Shown here one piece after another: positions 32,843 to 42,479 of a DNA stretch of 64,000 nucleotides. The stretch covers positions 132,830 through 196,829 of the forward strand of contig JBHJMN010000005.1 of the NCBI GenBank assembly GCA_042219835.1. Direction: 5' to 3'. The DNA comes from Paenibacillus_G elgii_A (lineage in GTDB: Bacteria; Bacillota; Bacilli; Paenibacillales; NBRC-103111). The notes under the pieces were generated by a model. It was not told the origin of the DNA and did no database searches. It worked only from the letters and a program-made list of their open reading frames with translations. Each line of letters opens with the position of its first letter. Positions within the stretch are counted from its first letter, which is position 1. The translations under genes were made by a program, and so were the position numbers.

Positions 32843-35236
32843 CTAAGAGAACACCGGCTCCAGTCTCAACTGACCCGTGTTCGGGTCCTGCAGCACAAGC
32901 CGCCCTTCGACCGGCCGTCCCTGCTCGTCAACGAGCCTCATCAGCGCGGTGCGCCCGTGCCTCAACAAATACGTGATGGCGGCATCCGTCAGCGAGGCTC
33001 CGAAGCTGTCCTTCCAGATCACGAAGGTGCAGCCCGTCTTGTACGCGCTGCAGCCGTAGCCGCGCTTGCCGCGGATGATGCTGCCGCGGCAGCCCGCGCG
33101 CGGGCACGCGCCCAGCGCCGCCACCGGCGAAGCGGCGGCTGGCTGCAGAGCCGGCGCTGCGGCGTCTTCGCCGCCCGGGGCGGACCGTGCGCGCCGCGCA
33201 TTCGCGGGGCGCACGGCTTCCGCCGCAGGCGGCTCGCCCGCGGCCGCGGCTGCGCGCGCGCTGCGCTTGCCCCGCGCGGAGCCGGACGCGCGGGCAGTGC
33301 CCTCCGGCGCGGCCTTGGCCGCCGCGCCGCTTTTGCGCCGCTGGCGCGGGGCGTTCGAAGGCGCATCGCCTTCGAACGCCTGCTTCGCCGCGGGCTTCTG
33401 CCCCCGCACCTTATCGACGATCAGGGCGGCAAAACGCTCGACGTTCTTCATGAACGTCTCGTCCGACGCCGCGCCGCGCGCGATCTCGTTCAGCCGTCGC
33501 TCCCACTGCCCAGTCATTTCCGGCGACGTCAGCAGCTCGACGCCCGCGCCGCGGATCAGCTCGACCGCCGTGCGGCCCTTCGGCGTGATCGCGATGCGCT
33601 TGCCCTGCATGACCACGTAGCCGACATGCTTCAGCCGCTCGATGACGGACGCGCGTGTCGCCGGCGTTCCGAGCCCGGCATCCTTCATCGCGTCGCGCAG
33701 CTCCTCATCCTCGATCTGCTTACCCGCGCTTTCCATCGCCTTCAGCAGCGTGCCTTCGGTGTACGCCTTCGGCGGCTGGGTCTCCTTCTCCTTCGCCGCG
33801 CTGTCCTTGCACAGCACCGCCTGCGCCGCATCCAGCGTGAACGGAGCGTCGGTTTCCTCCTCGGCGACGGCATCCTCGTCCTGCTCCCGCTCGGCTTTAC
33901 TCTTGCCCCGGGACGGCTTTTCTTTTTCCTTTTTCTGATCGGCATAGATGACCTTCCAGCCCAAGGACAGCAGCTGCTTGACCGTGCTCTTGAACCGTTC
34001 GCCCTCGGCCAACGTCACGATCGTATGGAGCTTGTACATCGCCGCGGGATAAAAATGCGACAAAAACCGCCGTACGATCAAGTCGTACAGCTTTTGTTCG
34101 TCAGGCGCGAGCCCGCTGGGCATTTTGTGCGTCGGCAAAATCGCATGGTGATCTTCCACCCTGGCCGGATTGCAGACCGCTTTATTGTTTTTGTGCACCA
34201 GCTTTTTGTCCGCCTGCTGGACAAGCGGAGCGTAGCCCGTCTTGCCGAGCTGGTCGAGCGCCCGGTGCATCTCAGGAATGTTCTGCTCGGTCACATAGTT
34301 GGAGTTCGTCCGCGGGTAGCTGATCGCTTTATGCTTCTCGTAGAGCGCCTGGGCGAGATCCAGCGTCTTTTTGGCGGAAAACCCGAACTTCGCATTCGCT
34401 TCGCGCTGCAGTAAGGTCAGATCGTAGAGTTTGAACGGGTACTCCTTCGTATCCTTCACGTCGTAGCTCTCGATCCGGCCGCTCTTCCCTTTGACCTTGG
34501 CAGCGAGCGCCGCCGCTTTCTCCCCGTCGGTCAGCTTGTCCCCCTGCCACAGCCCGCGGTACTTCGTCTCCCCTTGCGTGAACCATGCTTCGACCTCGTA
34601 GTACTTGCTTGACGTAAACGCCTCGATCTCCTTCTGCCGGTCGTACAGAAGCGCCAGCACCGGCGTCTGCACCCGCCCGACGGACAGCAGCTCGCGGTGC
34701 TTCGTCGTAAACGCGCGCGACCCGTTCATCCCGATCAGCCAATCCGCCTCGCTTCGCGCGCGGGCCGCCCTCGTCAGCGGCTCGAATTCCGCGCCCTCGC
34801 GCAGCTCGGCAAAGCCTTTGCGGATCGTCTCCGGCGTCAGGTCGGAGATCCACAGCCGCTTGACCGGATGAGACAGCTTCAGATGCCGCTGGATGAGGGA
34901 AAAAATGTGCTGCCCCTCCCGCCCGGCGTCGCAAGCGTTAATCAGCAGCCCGCTCCGTTTGGCCAGCTCGCCGATAACCTTGAGCTGGTCCTTCGTCTTC
35001 GGATTGGGTACGAGCTTGAACCGCTCCGGGATGATCGGCAAATCGTTGAAATTCCATTTTTTGTATTTATCATCGTATGCATCCGGTTCGGCTAGGCCGA
35101 TCAGGTGCCCGATGGCCCAGGTGATAATATACCGCTCGCCTTCGATATGCGTGCGTTGATTTTTCGCCTTCGGCTCGATGGCGGCCGCAATATTGCGCCC
35201 CATATCCGGCTTCTCGGCGATAACAAGCGTCTTCAT
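32843..35236 (-). CDS. topB: DNA topoisomerase III with long Ala/Arg-rich linker
   Basis: Type IA topoisomerase III, 797 residues (B. subtilis TopB about 727). TOPRIM domain at the start (TLVIAEKPDMGRNIAAAI, acidic DAGREGQHIFSLIQ); catalytic Tyr in ISYPRTNSNYV around residue 310; HHAILPTHKMPSGL and GTPATRASVIERLKHVGYV follow. Two insertions are odd: a charged one (about 430-480, KEKEKPSRGKSKAEREQDED) and a linker of about 90 residues made largely of Ala, Arg, Ser and Pro (about 635-730) before a C-terminal CPRAGCRGSII...CSAYKTGC zinc-ribbon-like domain. The linker DNA is far more GC-rich than its surroundings. Confidence 0.93.
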   Translation of the reverse strand: MKTLVIAEKPDMGRNIAAAIEPKAKNQRTHIEGERYIITWAIGHLIGLAEPDAYDDKYKKWNFNDLPIIPERFKLVPNPKTKDQLKVIGELAKRSGLLINACDAGREGQHIFSLIQRHLKLSHPVKRLWISDLTPETIRKGFAELREGAEFEPLTRAARARSEADWLIGMNGSRAFTTKHRELLSVGRVQTPVLALLYDRQKEIEAFTSSKYYEVEAWFTQGETKYRGLWQGDKLTDGEKAAALAAKVKGKSGRIESYDVKDTKEYPFKLYDLTLLQREANAKFGFSAKKTLDLAQALYEKHKAISYPRTNSNYVTEQNIPEMHRALDQLGKTGYAPLVQQADKKLVHKNNKAVCNPARVEDHHAILPTHKMPSGLAPDEQKLYDLIVRRFLSHFYPAAMYKLHTIVTLAEGERFKSTVKQLLSLGWKVIYADQKKEKEKPSRGKSKAEREQDEDAVAEEETDAPFTLDAAQAVLCKDSAAKEKETQPPKAYTEGTLLKAMESAGKQIEDEELRDAMKDAGLGTPATRASVIERLKHVGYVVMQGKRIAITPKGRTAVELIRGAGVELLTSPEMTGQWERRLNEIARGAASDETFMKNVERFAALIVDKVRGQKPAAKQAFEGDAPSNAPRQRRKSGAAAKAAPEGTARASGSARGKRSARAAAAAGEPPAAEAVRPANARRARSAPGGEDAAAPALQPAAASPVAALGACPRAGCRGSIIRGKRGYGCSAYKTGCTFVIWKDSFGASLTDAAITYLLRHGRTALMRLVDEQGRPVEGRLVLQDPNTGQLRLEPVFS

Positions 35237-35374
35237 CCGTCAACTTTCCTCTCCTATGCCGATGGAACTTGTAGCGTATGGCACCGGCATGTACAAGCCG
35301 TATTTCGAAAACGTGCTTCATCATATTATACCATAACCCCCTTCCCGTCGACCCGTTCCTTGGAAAAAACGCGC

Positions 35375-35412
35375 AAAAAAACAGCAGACCGGTTGACTTA
35401 ACCGGCCTGCTG
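35375..35412 (-). terminator. Terminator of the P450 gene
   Basis: CAGCAG-GCCGGTT...AACCGGT-CTGCTG followed by seven T on the minus strand. Confidence 0.9.
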
Positions 35413-35446
35413 TTGCGCTCAGCCTCATACTTGCATTCAAGCCACC

Positions 35447-36646
35447 TTAGACGGTGAGCAGCAGCTCTTTGATCCCATACGCGAACGAGCTTTCAAGCGG
35501 CTTTAACGTAAAGCCCGCGCTTAACTTGAAGTCGGGATACCGCCGGATCCATTCTCTTAAAACGATCTCCGCTTCCATGCGGGCCAGCGGCGCGCCGAGA
35601 CAAAAATGGATGCCCCGGCCAAAGGCCATGTGCGGATTCGGTTTGCGCGGCACCACGAACTGCTCCGCATCCCGAAACTGCTTTTCGTCGCGATTGGCTG
35701 CACCCATCCAGACGATGACGTATTCCCCTGCGCGCAACTTTTTCCCTCCCAAGTCAACGTCTTCTTTCACATAACGGAAAACCGATTGTACCGGCGAACG
35801 AAAACGCAGCACTTCTTCAATCGCCGCAGGCAGCAATTCGTCCGGCTCATTTTTGATTTGACGATACACCTCGGGGTATTCCAAGAACGTGTAGATCGCA
35901 TTGGTAATCAGATTGGTCGTCGTTTCGTTTCCGGCAACGAGCAGCAAAATGCAAAATCCGACGATTTCCTCTTCCGTCAGGCTCTCTCCATTCACGCTGG
36001 CTTGCAGCAGGACAGAAATGATGTCGTCCGCAGGCTCCTGTTTTTTCAGCTCGATGATTTCCTTGAAATAGGCATACAGCTCGCCGACTACCTGCTGCTG
36101 CTTCCGAAGCTGCTCGTTTTTCGCTTCTTCGCTGTTGTTTGCCGGCCCGGCTACGGCCTGGTCGGACCAATCTTTAAATTTGCGCTTGTCTTTCGCAGGA
36201 ACTCCAAGCATGGCGGCGATCACCAGAACCGGAAGCGGGTAAGATAATTGCTCGACCAGATCGATTTCCCGTTCCCCGCCGATAGCATCCAACAATTCGT
36301 TGGTAATCGCCCAAATCCGGGGCTCCCACTCCTTAAGCGCCTTTGGAGTAAAAGCTTTATTGACAATGTCGCGCATCTGCGTATGCTTCGGCGGGTCGAG
36401 ATTGAGGAGGCTGTTCTCGAAAAGCGACTTCCCGTCGCGAAAAATACGGGATGAAAATACCTCCTTCCGATCCAAAACCGTCTTCACTTCCTCGTAACTG
36501 AAAACATCCCACGTGCGGCGCTCCTCATCCCAGCGGACAGGGGACTCCTCTCTCATTTTACGGTACCACGCGAACGGGTCGAAACGCTCTTCCGGGGTGC
36601 GAAGCTCGCGGACTTGACCAAAATCGGTGATCGCAGATTTTTCCAT
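35447..36646 (-). CDS. Cytochrome P450 (CYP109-like)
   Basis: A soluble bacterial P450, 399 residues. Oxygen-binding I helix LLVAGNETTTNLI (about 240), K-helix ExxR within AIEEVLRFRSPVQSVFRYV, and heme-binding AFGRGIHFCLGAPLAR with the cysteine ligand near residue 345. The N-terminal pattern (FDPFAWYRKMREESPVRWDEERRTW) and length resemble B. subtilis YjiB (CYP109B1), which hydroxylates fatty acids, terpenes and steroids. No ferredoxin or reductase gene is adjacent. A divergent TetR gene with a palindrome between them suggests ligand-inducible expression. Confidence 0.92.
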   Translation of the reverse strand: MEKSAITDFGQVRELRTPEERFDPFAWYRKMREESPVRWDEERRTWDVFSYEEVKTVLDRKEVFSSRIFRDGKSLFENSLLNLDPPKHTQMRDIVNKAFTPKALKEWEPRIWAITNELLDAIGGEREIDLVEQLSYPLPVLVIAAMLGVPAKDKRKFKDWSDQAVAGPANNSEEAKNEQLRKQQQVVGELYAYFKEIIELKKQEPADDIISVLLQASVNGESLTEEEIVGFCILLLVAGNETTTNLITNAIYTFLEYPEVYRQIKNEPDELLPAAIEEVLRFRSPVQSVFRYVKEDVDLGGKKLRAGEYVIVWMGAANRDEKQFRDAEQFVVPRKPNPHMAFGRGIHFCLGAPLARMEAEIVLREWIRRYPDFKLSAGFTLKPLESSFAYGIKELLLTV

Positions 36647-36675
36647 AACTACGCCTCCTAAAATGAACTTTGTGT

Positions 36676-36688
36676 TGATTAATAATCA
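36676..36688. promoter_or_regulatory. Palindrome between the P450 and TetR genes
   Basis: TGATTA-A-TAATCA, a perfect 13-bp dyad flanked by GTG and CAC, 30 nt upstream of the P450 start. Candidate operator for the divergent TetR repressor. Confidence 0.5.
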
Positions 36689-36820
36689 CACCGTCTATTA
36701 TAGTATTAACTGGGGACGATACCATGGACAGTCCAACGGAAAATGTCGACTAACAGCCGAAAAACAACCTAAATTTGACAACTTTAACACAAAACTATTG
36801 GAGCGAAAGGATGGAAGGAA

Positions 36821-37429
36821 ATGTCCGAGAATGCGAACGATCCCAGAATTGTCCGGACGATGCACATGCTGCGGGAAGCGCTGCTTGAGCTGATGGAGGA
36901 ACATGGCTTCGAACGAATCACGGTGAAGGATATCACGTCAAAAGCCGGGCTGAACCGGGGCACCTTTTATTTGCACTATACCGATAAATTCGATCTTCTG
37001 AACCGAATCACCGAAGATATGATGCAGGGGCTCCGGGAGATCGCCCAAACGTTCGATCCGCTGGACTTGGTCATGCACGAGTCCCGGGATACCCCCTTTC
37101 CGTTCTCTGTCCGGCTGTTCGAATATTTCGGCGAGCATGCCCGCTTTTTCAGCGTGATGCTGGGGCCGAAGGGGGACCCGGTCTTTTCCGCAAGGGTCAA
37201 AGAGTTCATGCAGGTTCATTTATTGGACAAGTTCAACGAATTTCACCACAGCGAAGACCGCGTGCCGGTTCCGTGGGATTATTTGATGGCCTATTTAATG
37301 TCCGCGCATCTGGGCATCGTTCAACATTGGCTTGAACACGACCGTGATCATACGCCGTGGGAAATGGCCTTGATGTTCACGCGCATGACCCTGCTGAGCC
37401 CCATTCAATCTGCAGGCTTGAAAAAGTAA
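36821..37429 (+). CDS. TetR/AcrR family regulator divergent from P450
   Basis: A 202-residue regulator of the Firmicutes TetR subgroup with the TetR_C-type C-terminal domain. Helix-turn-helix about 12-52: ALLELMEEHGFERITVKDITSKAGLNRGTFYLHYTDKFDLL with the recognition helix RGTFYLHY. The C-terminal half has FFSVMLGPKGDP and a helix pair ending LGIVQHWLEHD. Length and the FYLHYTDK motif match DhaS/YxaF-like members. It most likely represses the P450 gene 174 nt away. Convergent with fumC. Confidence 0.88.
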   Translation: MSENANDPRIVRTMHMLREALLELMEEHGFERITVKDITSKAGLNRGTFYLHYTDKFDLLNRITEDMMQGLREIAQTFDPLDLVMHESRDTPFPFSVRLFEYFGEHARFFSVMLGPKGDPVFSARVKEFMQVHLLDKFNEFHHSEDRVPVPWDYLMAYLMSAHLGIVQHWLEHDRDHTPWEMALMFTRMTLLSPIQSAGLKK

Positions 37430-37462
37430 CCCGCAAGAGAACTTCGTCGCGATCATCATCAC

Positions 37463-37491
37463 GAAAAAGACAGCCCCGCTTGCAGGCTGTC
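37463..37491 (-). terminator. Terminator of fumC
   Basis: GACAGCC pairs with GGCTGTC, followed by TTTTTCG on the minus strand. Confidence 0.8.
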
Positions 37492-37501
37492 TCTTCGTCG
37501 T

Positions 37502-38890
37502 CTATTCTTTCGGACGAATCATTTCCTCCGGACGCACGATCGATACGAATTGCTCCTCCGTCAAGTAGCCGCTCCGGATCGCCGCTTCCTTGAGCGTCCA
37601 CCCTTCCTTGTGCGCCGATTTGGCGATCGCCGCCGCTTTCTCGTAGCCGATATGCGGGTTGAGCGCCGTGACCAGCATCAGCGATTCGTCCAAGTACCGT
37701 TGAATGACCTCACGGTTCGGCTCGATGCCGACGGCGCAATGCTCGTTGAACGAATCCATCGCGTCCGCAAGCAGACGAACGGACTGCAAATAGTTGTGAA
37801 TAATGACCGGCTTGAACACGTTCAATTCAAAATTTCCTTGGCTGGCGGCAAAGCCGATCACCGCATCGTTGCCCATCACCTGGCAGGCGACCATCGTTAT
37901 CGCTTCGCTCTGGGTCGGGTTCACCTTGCCCGGCATAATCGAGCTGCCCGGCTCGTTCTCCGGAATGCGCAGCTCGCCGATGCCGCAGCGCGGTCCGCTT
38001 GCCAGCCACCGGACATCGTTGGCGATCTTCATCAGATCGGCGGCAAGCGCTTTGATCGCGCCATGGCTGTATACGATTTGATCGTGGCTGGTCAGCCCGT
38101 GAAATTTGTTCTCGGCCGAGACGAAGGTTTCTCCCGTATATCGGGAAATTTCCTCCGCAACCGTCTCGCCGAATTTCGGATGAGCGTTTAATCCCGTTCC
38201 GACGGCCGTGCCGCCGATCGCCAGCTCCCGCATCGGCTCCAGACTTTCGCGGATCATCCGCTCTGTCTTCTCCAGCATAGCCCACCAGCCGCTGATTTCC
38301 TGCCCGAGCGTCAGTGGTGTCGCATCCTGCAGATGCGTACGTCCGATTTTGACGATACCCTCAAATTCCTTGGCTTTATTTCCAAGTGTTTCCTTGAGCC
38401 GGTTCAACGCGGGAAGCAGCCGCTCCTGCACCGCCAACACGCCGGCGATATGCATCGCGGTCGGGAACGTATCGTTTGAGCTTTGCGAGCGGTTCACGTC
38501 GTCGTTCGGGTGAATCCGCAGCTCGTTTCCTTTCGCTTCGAGCAGCTGTGACGCCCTTCTGGCGATGACTTCGTTCGCGTTCATGTTCGACTGCGTCCCG
38601 CTGCCGGTCTGCCATACGACAAGCGGAAAATGGTCGTCCCATTGTCCGCCGCTGACTTCATCGGCCGCTTGTGCGATCGCTTCCGCCTTTTCCGGCTTCA
38701 GCTTGCCCAGCTTCAGGTTGGCTGCCGCCGCCCCCTTCTTCAGCAGCGCGAACGCCCGGACGATTTCCAGCGGCATCCGCTCCGTGCCGATCTTGAAATT
38801 CTCCTTGCTCCGCTGGGTTTGAGCGCCCCATAATTTGTCCGCAGGCACTTGAATTTCGCCCATGGTGTCTTTTTCGATTCGGAATTCCAT
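37502..38890 (-). CDS. fumC: Fumarate hydratase class II
   Basis: Tetrameric TCA-cycle enzyme interconverting fumarate and malate, 462 residues. Signature GSSIMPGKVNPTQ (about 316-328) of the fumarase/aspartase superfamily; substrate loops SGTQSNMNANEVIA, PNDDVNRSQSSNDTFPTA and GRTHLQDATPLTLGQE are those of fumarase C rather than aspartase. Start at ATG 38890. It stands alone, with an AT-rich promoter region at about 38940-38990 that contains the palindrome ATAGTATACTAT. Confidence 0.95.
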   Translation of the reverse strand: MEFRIEKDTMGEIQVPADKLWGAQTQRSKENFKIGTERMPLEIVRAFALLKKGAAAANLKLGKLKPEKAEAIAQAADEVSGGQWDDHFPLVVWQTGSGTQSNMNANEVIARRASQLLEAKGNELRIHPNDDVNRSQSSNDTFPTAMHIAGVLAVQERLLPALNRLKETLGNKAKEFEGIVKIGRTHLQDATPLTLGQEISGWWAMLEKTERMIRESLEPMRELAIGGTAVGTGLNAHPKFGETVAEEISRYTGETFVSAENKFHGLTSHDQIVYSHGAIKALAADLMKIANDVRWLASGPRCGIGELRIPENEPGSSIMPGKVNPTQSEAITMVACQVMGNDAVIGFAASQGNFELNVFKPVIIHNYLQSVRLLADAMDSFNEHCAVGIEPNREVIQRYLDESLMLVTALNPHIGYEKAAAIAKSAHKEGWTLKEAAIRSGYLTEEQFVSIVRPEEMIRPKE

Positions 38891-39150
38891 CGTTAGCTCC
38901 CTCCTTGACCTAAGTACATCTTAAGATTACCCATCTTGGAAAAAGTTAAAAAAACAACTTAACATACATAATAGTATACTATATTTCCAAAGAAAGGGCG
39001 AATCCATCTCATGAATCCACTTATAGCCTTAGTTAGAACCGCTCGCCCTGCGGATATAAAATCCCTTATTTGGTATATTAAACCTATTCCGTGCACACAC
39101 TAGCCTTACGATTTTCTTTTTAACGATTCGAATCGGAAGAGGTCTTTCTT

Positions 39151-40581
39151 ATGTCAGCGAAATGGGCTTGGTTTATGTTCGGCTCGTTTGTCGGGTCGCT
39201 CGCGGCTGTCGCACTTGCCGGCCTGCTCGCTTTATTGTGCTCAAGAGGCATCATCAAGTGGATTGTCGGTCGCTTTACGAAACGAATAATGTCCAATCCT
39301 TACGAGTCCAACATCTGGGAAATGGTAACGGCAATGACTCGAATCAGTCCCATTACCGTCGTGGAGAATAGCCTTCGCGCCGCTTCCGGCGCCGTGATCG
39401 AACGTCCGTTCGGAAGCCCGCGCAAATTTCTTCATTTTGAGGGACTCGTGTTCTCTCCCGCGCAATTGTCTACGCTTCCTACGGAACAGGACGTCGATAT
39501 CGACATGACAACCATTATTGGACCCAAAGCGCAAAAGCCGCTGGTGCTTCGCATTCCCATACTCGCTGCCGGGATGGGCTATGGCGTAGGCTTAAGCGAA
39601 AAGGTCAAAATCGCCATCGCCAAAGGAACGGCCAAAGCCGGGACAAGTACAAATACCGGTGAAGGAGGATTTTTGCCGGAGGAACGGCAGAATGCCAAAC
39701 ACTTGATTATTCAATACAATTCGGGTCATTGGTCCAAATCGCCCGAAATACTGAAGCAAGCCGACGCGATTGAAATCCGCTTCGGACAAGGAGCGCTGGC
39801 GGGAACGGCAAGTATTCTGCAAGCCGCCGATCTGGAAGGAAGAGCCAGTGAGCTCATGCAGGTGCAAAACGAGGATATCACCGTTATTCCTAGCCGCCAT
39901 AAAGATATTTTGAGCCCGCAGGATCTCAAGCAAGTGGTTGAGCGGCTCCGACAGTTAACCGGAGGTGTGCCGATTGGCGTAAAAATATGCGCCAGCGCCG
40001 TTCTGGAGCACGATCTCGAAATCGCCATTCAAGCCGGCGTCGACTTTATCAGTCTCGACGGGGGCCAAGCGGGGACGAAAGGCGGCGCGCCGATTCTGGA
40101 GGACGACTTCGGACTGCCGACGATTTACGCCTTGTCGCGCGCGGTCCGCTATCTTCGCCAACGGGGCGTCAAGGACTCGATCAGCCTTCTGACCGGAGGC
40201 GCGTATTCGCAGCCAGGCGAATGCCTTAAAGCCATTGCTTTAGGAGCTAATGGAGTATATATGGGCACCTCTTTACTATGGGCCATGACGCACGATCAAG
40301 TGATGAAAACCGTCCCTTGGGAGCCTCCGACACAGCTTACTTACTACACCGGAATGATGCAGGAAAAGTTTAACGAAGAAGAAGCAGCTATCTTTTTGGA
40401 AAACTTTTTAAACTCCTGCACGGATGAGATGAAGCTGGCGATCAGCGCGCTCGGCAAACGCGCTTTGCGGGAAGTCAATGCCGACGACATGGTGGCCCTC
40501 GATGCATGGACCAGTCATGTGACCAAAGTAAAATTGGCTTATGAGCCGTGGGAGAAGCCGCGAACGAAGCCGCATGGATGA
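39151..40581 (+). CDS. FMN-binding glutamate synthase-related protein (YerD-like)
   Basis: A 476-residue protein with one N-terminal membrane helix (WFMFGSFVGSLAAVALAGLLALLCS) followed by the FMN-binding domain of the glutamate synthase large subunit. Visible signatures: RIPILAAGMGYGVGLSEKVKIAIAKGTAKAGTSTNTGEGG, FGQGALAGT, IGVKICASAVLEHDLEIAIQAGVDFISLDGGQAGTKGGAP and ANGVYMGTSLLWAMTHDQ. There is no glutaminase domain or 3Fe-4S cluster motif of a true GltB. B. subtilis YerD is the closest type; function unproven. Weak AGAGGT site. The next gene starts 29 nt after its stop. Confidence 0.82.
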   Translation: MSAKWAWFMFGSFVGSLAAVALAGLLALLCSRGIIKWIVGRFTKRIMSNPYESNIWEMVTAMTRISPITVVENSLRAASGAVIERPFGSPRKFLHFEGLVFSPAQLSTLPTEQDVDIDMTTIIGPKAQKPLVLRIPILAAGMGYGVGLSEKVKIAIAKGTAKAGTSTNTGEGGFLPEERQNAKHLIIQYNSGHWSKSPEILKQADAIEIRFGQGALAGTASILQAADLEGRASELMQVQNEDITVIPSRHKDILSPQDLKQVVERLRQLTGGVPIGVKICASAVLEHDLEIAIQAGVDFISLDGGQAGTKGGAPILEDDFGLPTIYALSRAVRYLRQRGVKDSISLLTGGAYSQPGECLKAIALGANGVYMGTSLLWAMTHDQVMKTVPWEPPTQLTYYTGMMQEKFNEEEAAIFLENFLNSCTDEMKLAISALGKRALREVNADDMVALDAWTSHVTKVKLAYEPWEKPRTKPHG

Positions 40582-40610
40582 CGAGACGAGCTGCAAAAGG
40601 GAGGTTCGAG

Positions 40611-41330
40611 TTGAATACGCAGATGCCCGCTTTCCGATGGACGATGAAGCAAACTTGGGAGCATTTCCCATTCGCCCACTGGCCCGTTCCCGTCGAAGCG
40701 ATCCGTTCCTTCGTGCCTGAAGCGCTGGATATCGACACTTGGGATGGACAGGCGTGGATCAGCATCCTTCCCTTCCGCATCGGCGAAATACGGTTGAAAC
40801 ATATGCCTTCCCTGCCCTGGATGCGCTCGTTTCCGGAGATTAACGTCCGTACGTATGTCCGGTCGGGCGGGGAATCCGCCATCTTTTTTTTGTCCATGGG
40901 CGCATCCCACCCTCTGCTCGTTCCTATCGCCAAGCAGTGGTACCGGCTTCCGTACCATCTAGCGAAAATGCGCTTTCGCGCGGGCGGCCGGACCATTACG
41001 TTTGAAAGCCGCCGACGTTCCGCCTCCTTCTCGGAAGAAGCCTTCTGCACCACGTACCGCCCTGTCTCCGCCCCGTTTGCCGTCCGGCAAGGAACGGTTG
41101 AGCATTGGCTTATGGAGCGTTATATCTACTATTGCCGCTGTGGCCGCAGTGGCGGACTATACCGGGGAGAGGTCGTTCATGCGCCATGGGAGCTGCAAAC
41201 GGCCGAAGCGGATTTCAGTTGCCGTGCATTGACGCGCGGATTTGGATTGGAGCTGGGAACTCCCGCTCTGCTCCACTACTCCCGGGGAACCCGCGCCCTT
41301 ATCGGTCTGTGCCGCAAAGCGCCGAAATAA
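40611..41330 (+). CDS. YqjF-like DUF2071 protein
   Basis: A 239-residue soluble protein starting at TTG 40611, 6 nt after GGGAGG; an earlier in-frame ATG overlaps the upstream gene without a site. DUF2071 marks: WTMKQTWEHFPFAHWPVPVEAIRSFVPEALDIDTWDGQAWISILPFR, EINVRTYVR and the C-terminal LHYSRG. The family (B. subtilis YqjF) has an acetoacetate decarboxylase-like beta fold; its role is unknown. Probably co-transcribed with the YerD-like gene. Confidence 0.8.
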   Translation: MNTQMPAFRWTMKQTWEHFPFAHWPVPVEAIRSFVPEALDIDTWDGQAWISILPFRIGEIRLKHMPSLPWMRSFPEINVRTYVRSGGESAIFFLSMGASHPLLVPIAKQWYRLPYHLAKMRFRAGGRTITFESRRRSASFSEEAFCTTYRPVSAPFAVRQGTVEHWLMERYIYYCRCGRSGGLYRGEVVHAPWELQTAEADFSCRALTRGFGLELGTPALLHYSRGTRALIGLCRKAPK

Positions 41331-41361
41331 ATTGGACGCCGTCATGGTATAGCCAATATAT

Positions 41362-41396
41362 AAGCCGTGACCCTGCCGTCACGGCTTCTTCTTTTT
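41362..41396 (+). terminator. Terminator after the YqjF-like gene, overlapping the last gerB end
   Basis: AAGCCGTGAC pairs with GTCACGGCTT, then CTTCTTTTT. It overlaps the last codons of the convergent germination gene, so it may end both transcripts. Confidence 0.8.
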
Positions 41397-42479
41397 GCGG
41401 AACGTATCGACGGCGATCAGCACCAGCGGAAAGATCAGCCCGGCCGTCGGAACATATACCCCTCCCGTTCGTTCGTCCCATTGCAGTTGATAGGCGGAAT
41501 TAGGGAAACCGATCAGAGAAAGGACTGCCAAGATCAGCCCTAGAGGCAGCACAAGAATACGCTCGGAATGCAGTTTAAATAACTGCGCAGTCCCCTTCAG
41601 CATAGCGTAAAAATAGATCGCCGTTTTATAGTAAAGCCCGATGATCCAAAATGTAGCTACGATGACTTCGACCCGCGTAATAAAATTGGCAATATTAATT
41701 CGTTTGGCAAGCGCGTAGCTGGGATAAAATTGCCGGGCTGTCGTCTCGGCCCCCAGCACGCCGACGGATACCGCAGTAATAATCAGCAGCAGCAAGCCTC
41801 CAATCAGGTTGCCAACAAGCAGCGCCTTCGAAGCTTTAATCCCGCCCTGGACGGCAGAGGGGTAAATCATTAAAAAAAAGACAATTGTAATCGAAGTATA
41901 ATTGACTTGCAACAGGACAGCCTTGATGAACGGCTTGATTCCGAAATCGATGACGGGCAGGAAATGCTCGATTTGTATTTTGGGGGACACGGAGAGGATA
42001 AGAACGAAAAAAAGCACGATAACGACCGGAAACAACACCTCCACAGCGCGGGCAAACGTATTCAACCCAAGCAGAAAACCTATGACGACGATCCCGATAA
42101 ACATCATATTAATCGTATATTCCGGCGTCTCGGTCATAATTTGCGTCGTGATAAAATTGCCTATGTAATAAACCAGTGTTGTCGATCCGGCGAGAAAAGA
42201 GGTTAAAATCCAATAGAGCGAAAAGGCTGTGCCTAGCCATTTTCCAAGCAGCCGGTTGCTGATTTCGACAAATGTCATTTCAGGATAGCGGCGAGCCAAG
42301 TTCAGGAACAACAGGATGACCGGCACTCCTAGCGCCATACCGGCTACGATGGGGAGCCAAGCCCCTTGCTTGGCATAGGTTGCTGCACCGGACGGGATGA
42401 ACAAAATGGAGCTGCCGATCGAAAAAAGAATGACGAGCATCATAAGCTGCCGGACGGTTATTTTTTTTGTGTTGTCCAT
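41379..42479 (-). CDS. Spore germination permease-type protein GerB (second copy)
   Basis: A 366-residue inner-spore-membrane protein of the GerAB family (APC-type, about ten helices), the B subunit of germinant receptors, which carries the ligand site for amino acids or similar. N-terminus ITVRQLMMLVILFSIGSSILFIPSG is diagnostic, followed by PEMTFVEISNRLLGKWLG and IEHFLPVIDFGIKPFIKAVL. Its ATG overlaps the stop of the first gerB by 1 nt (TGATG). The two copies are clear paralogues, an uncommon duplication within one operon. Confidence 0.9.
   Translation of the reverse strand: MDNTKKITVRQLMMLVILFSIGSSILFIPSGAATYAKQGAWLPIVAGMALGVPVILLFLNLARRYPEMTFVEISNRLLGKWLGTAFSLYWILTSFLAGSTTLVYYIGNFITTQIMTETPEYTINMMFIGIVVIGFLLGLNTFARAVEVLFPVVIVLFFVLILSVSPKIQIEHFLPVIDFGIKPFIKAVLLQVNYTSITIVFFLMIYPSAVQGGIKASKALLVGNLIGGLLLLIITAVSVGVLGAETTARQFYPSYALAKRINIANFITRVEVIVATFWIIGLYYKTAIYFYAMLKGTAQLFKLHSERILVLPLGLILAVLSLIGFPNSAYQLQWDERTGGVYVPTAGLIFPLVLIAVDTFRKKKKP

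Noticed and set aside
32957..34414. 485-codon open frame antisense to topB
   Set aside because: Shadow of the topoisomerase; low-complexity Arg/Ala composition and no ribosome site.
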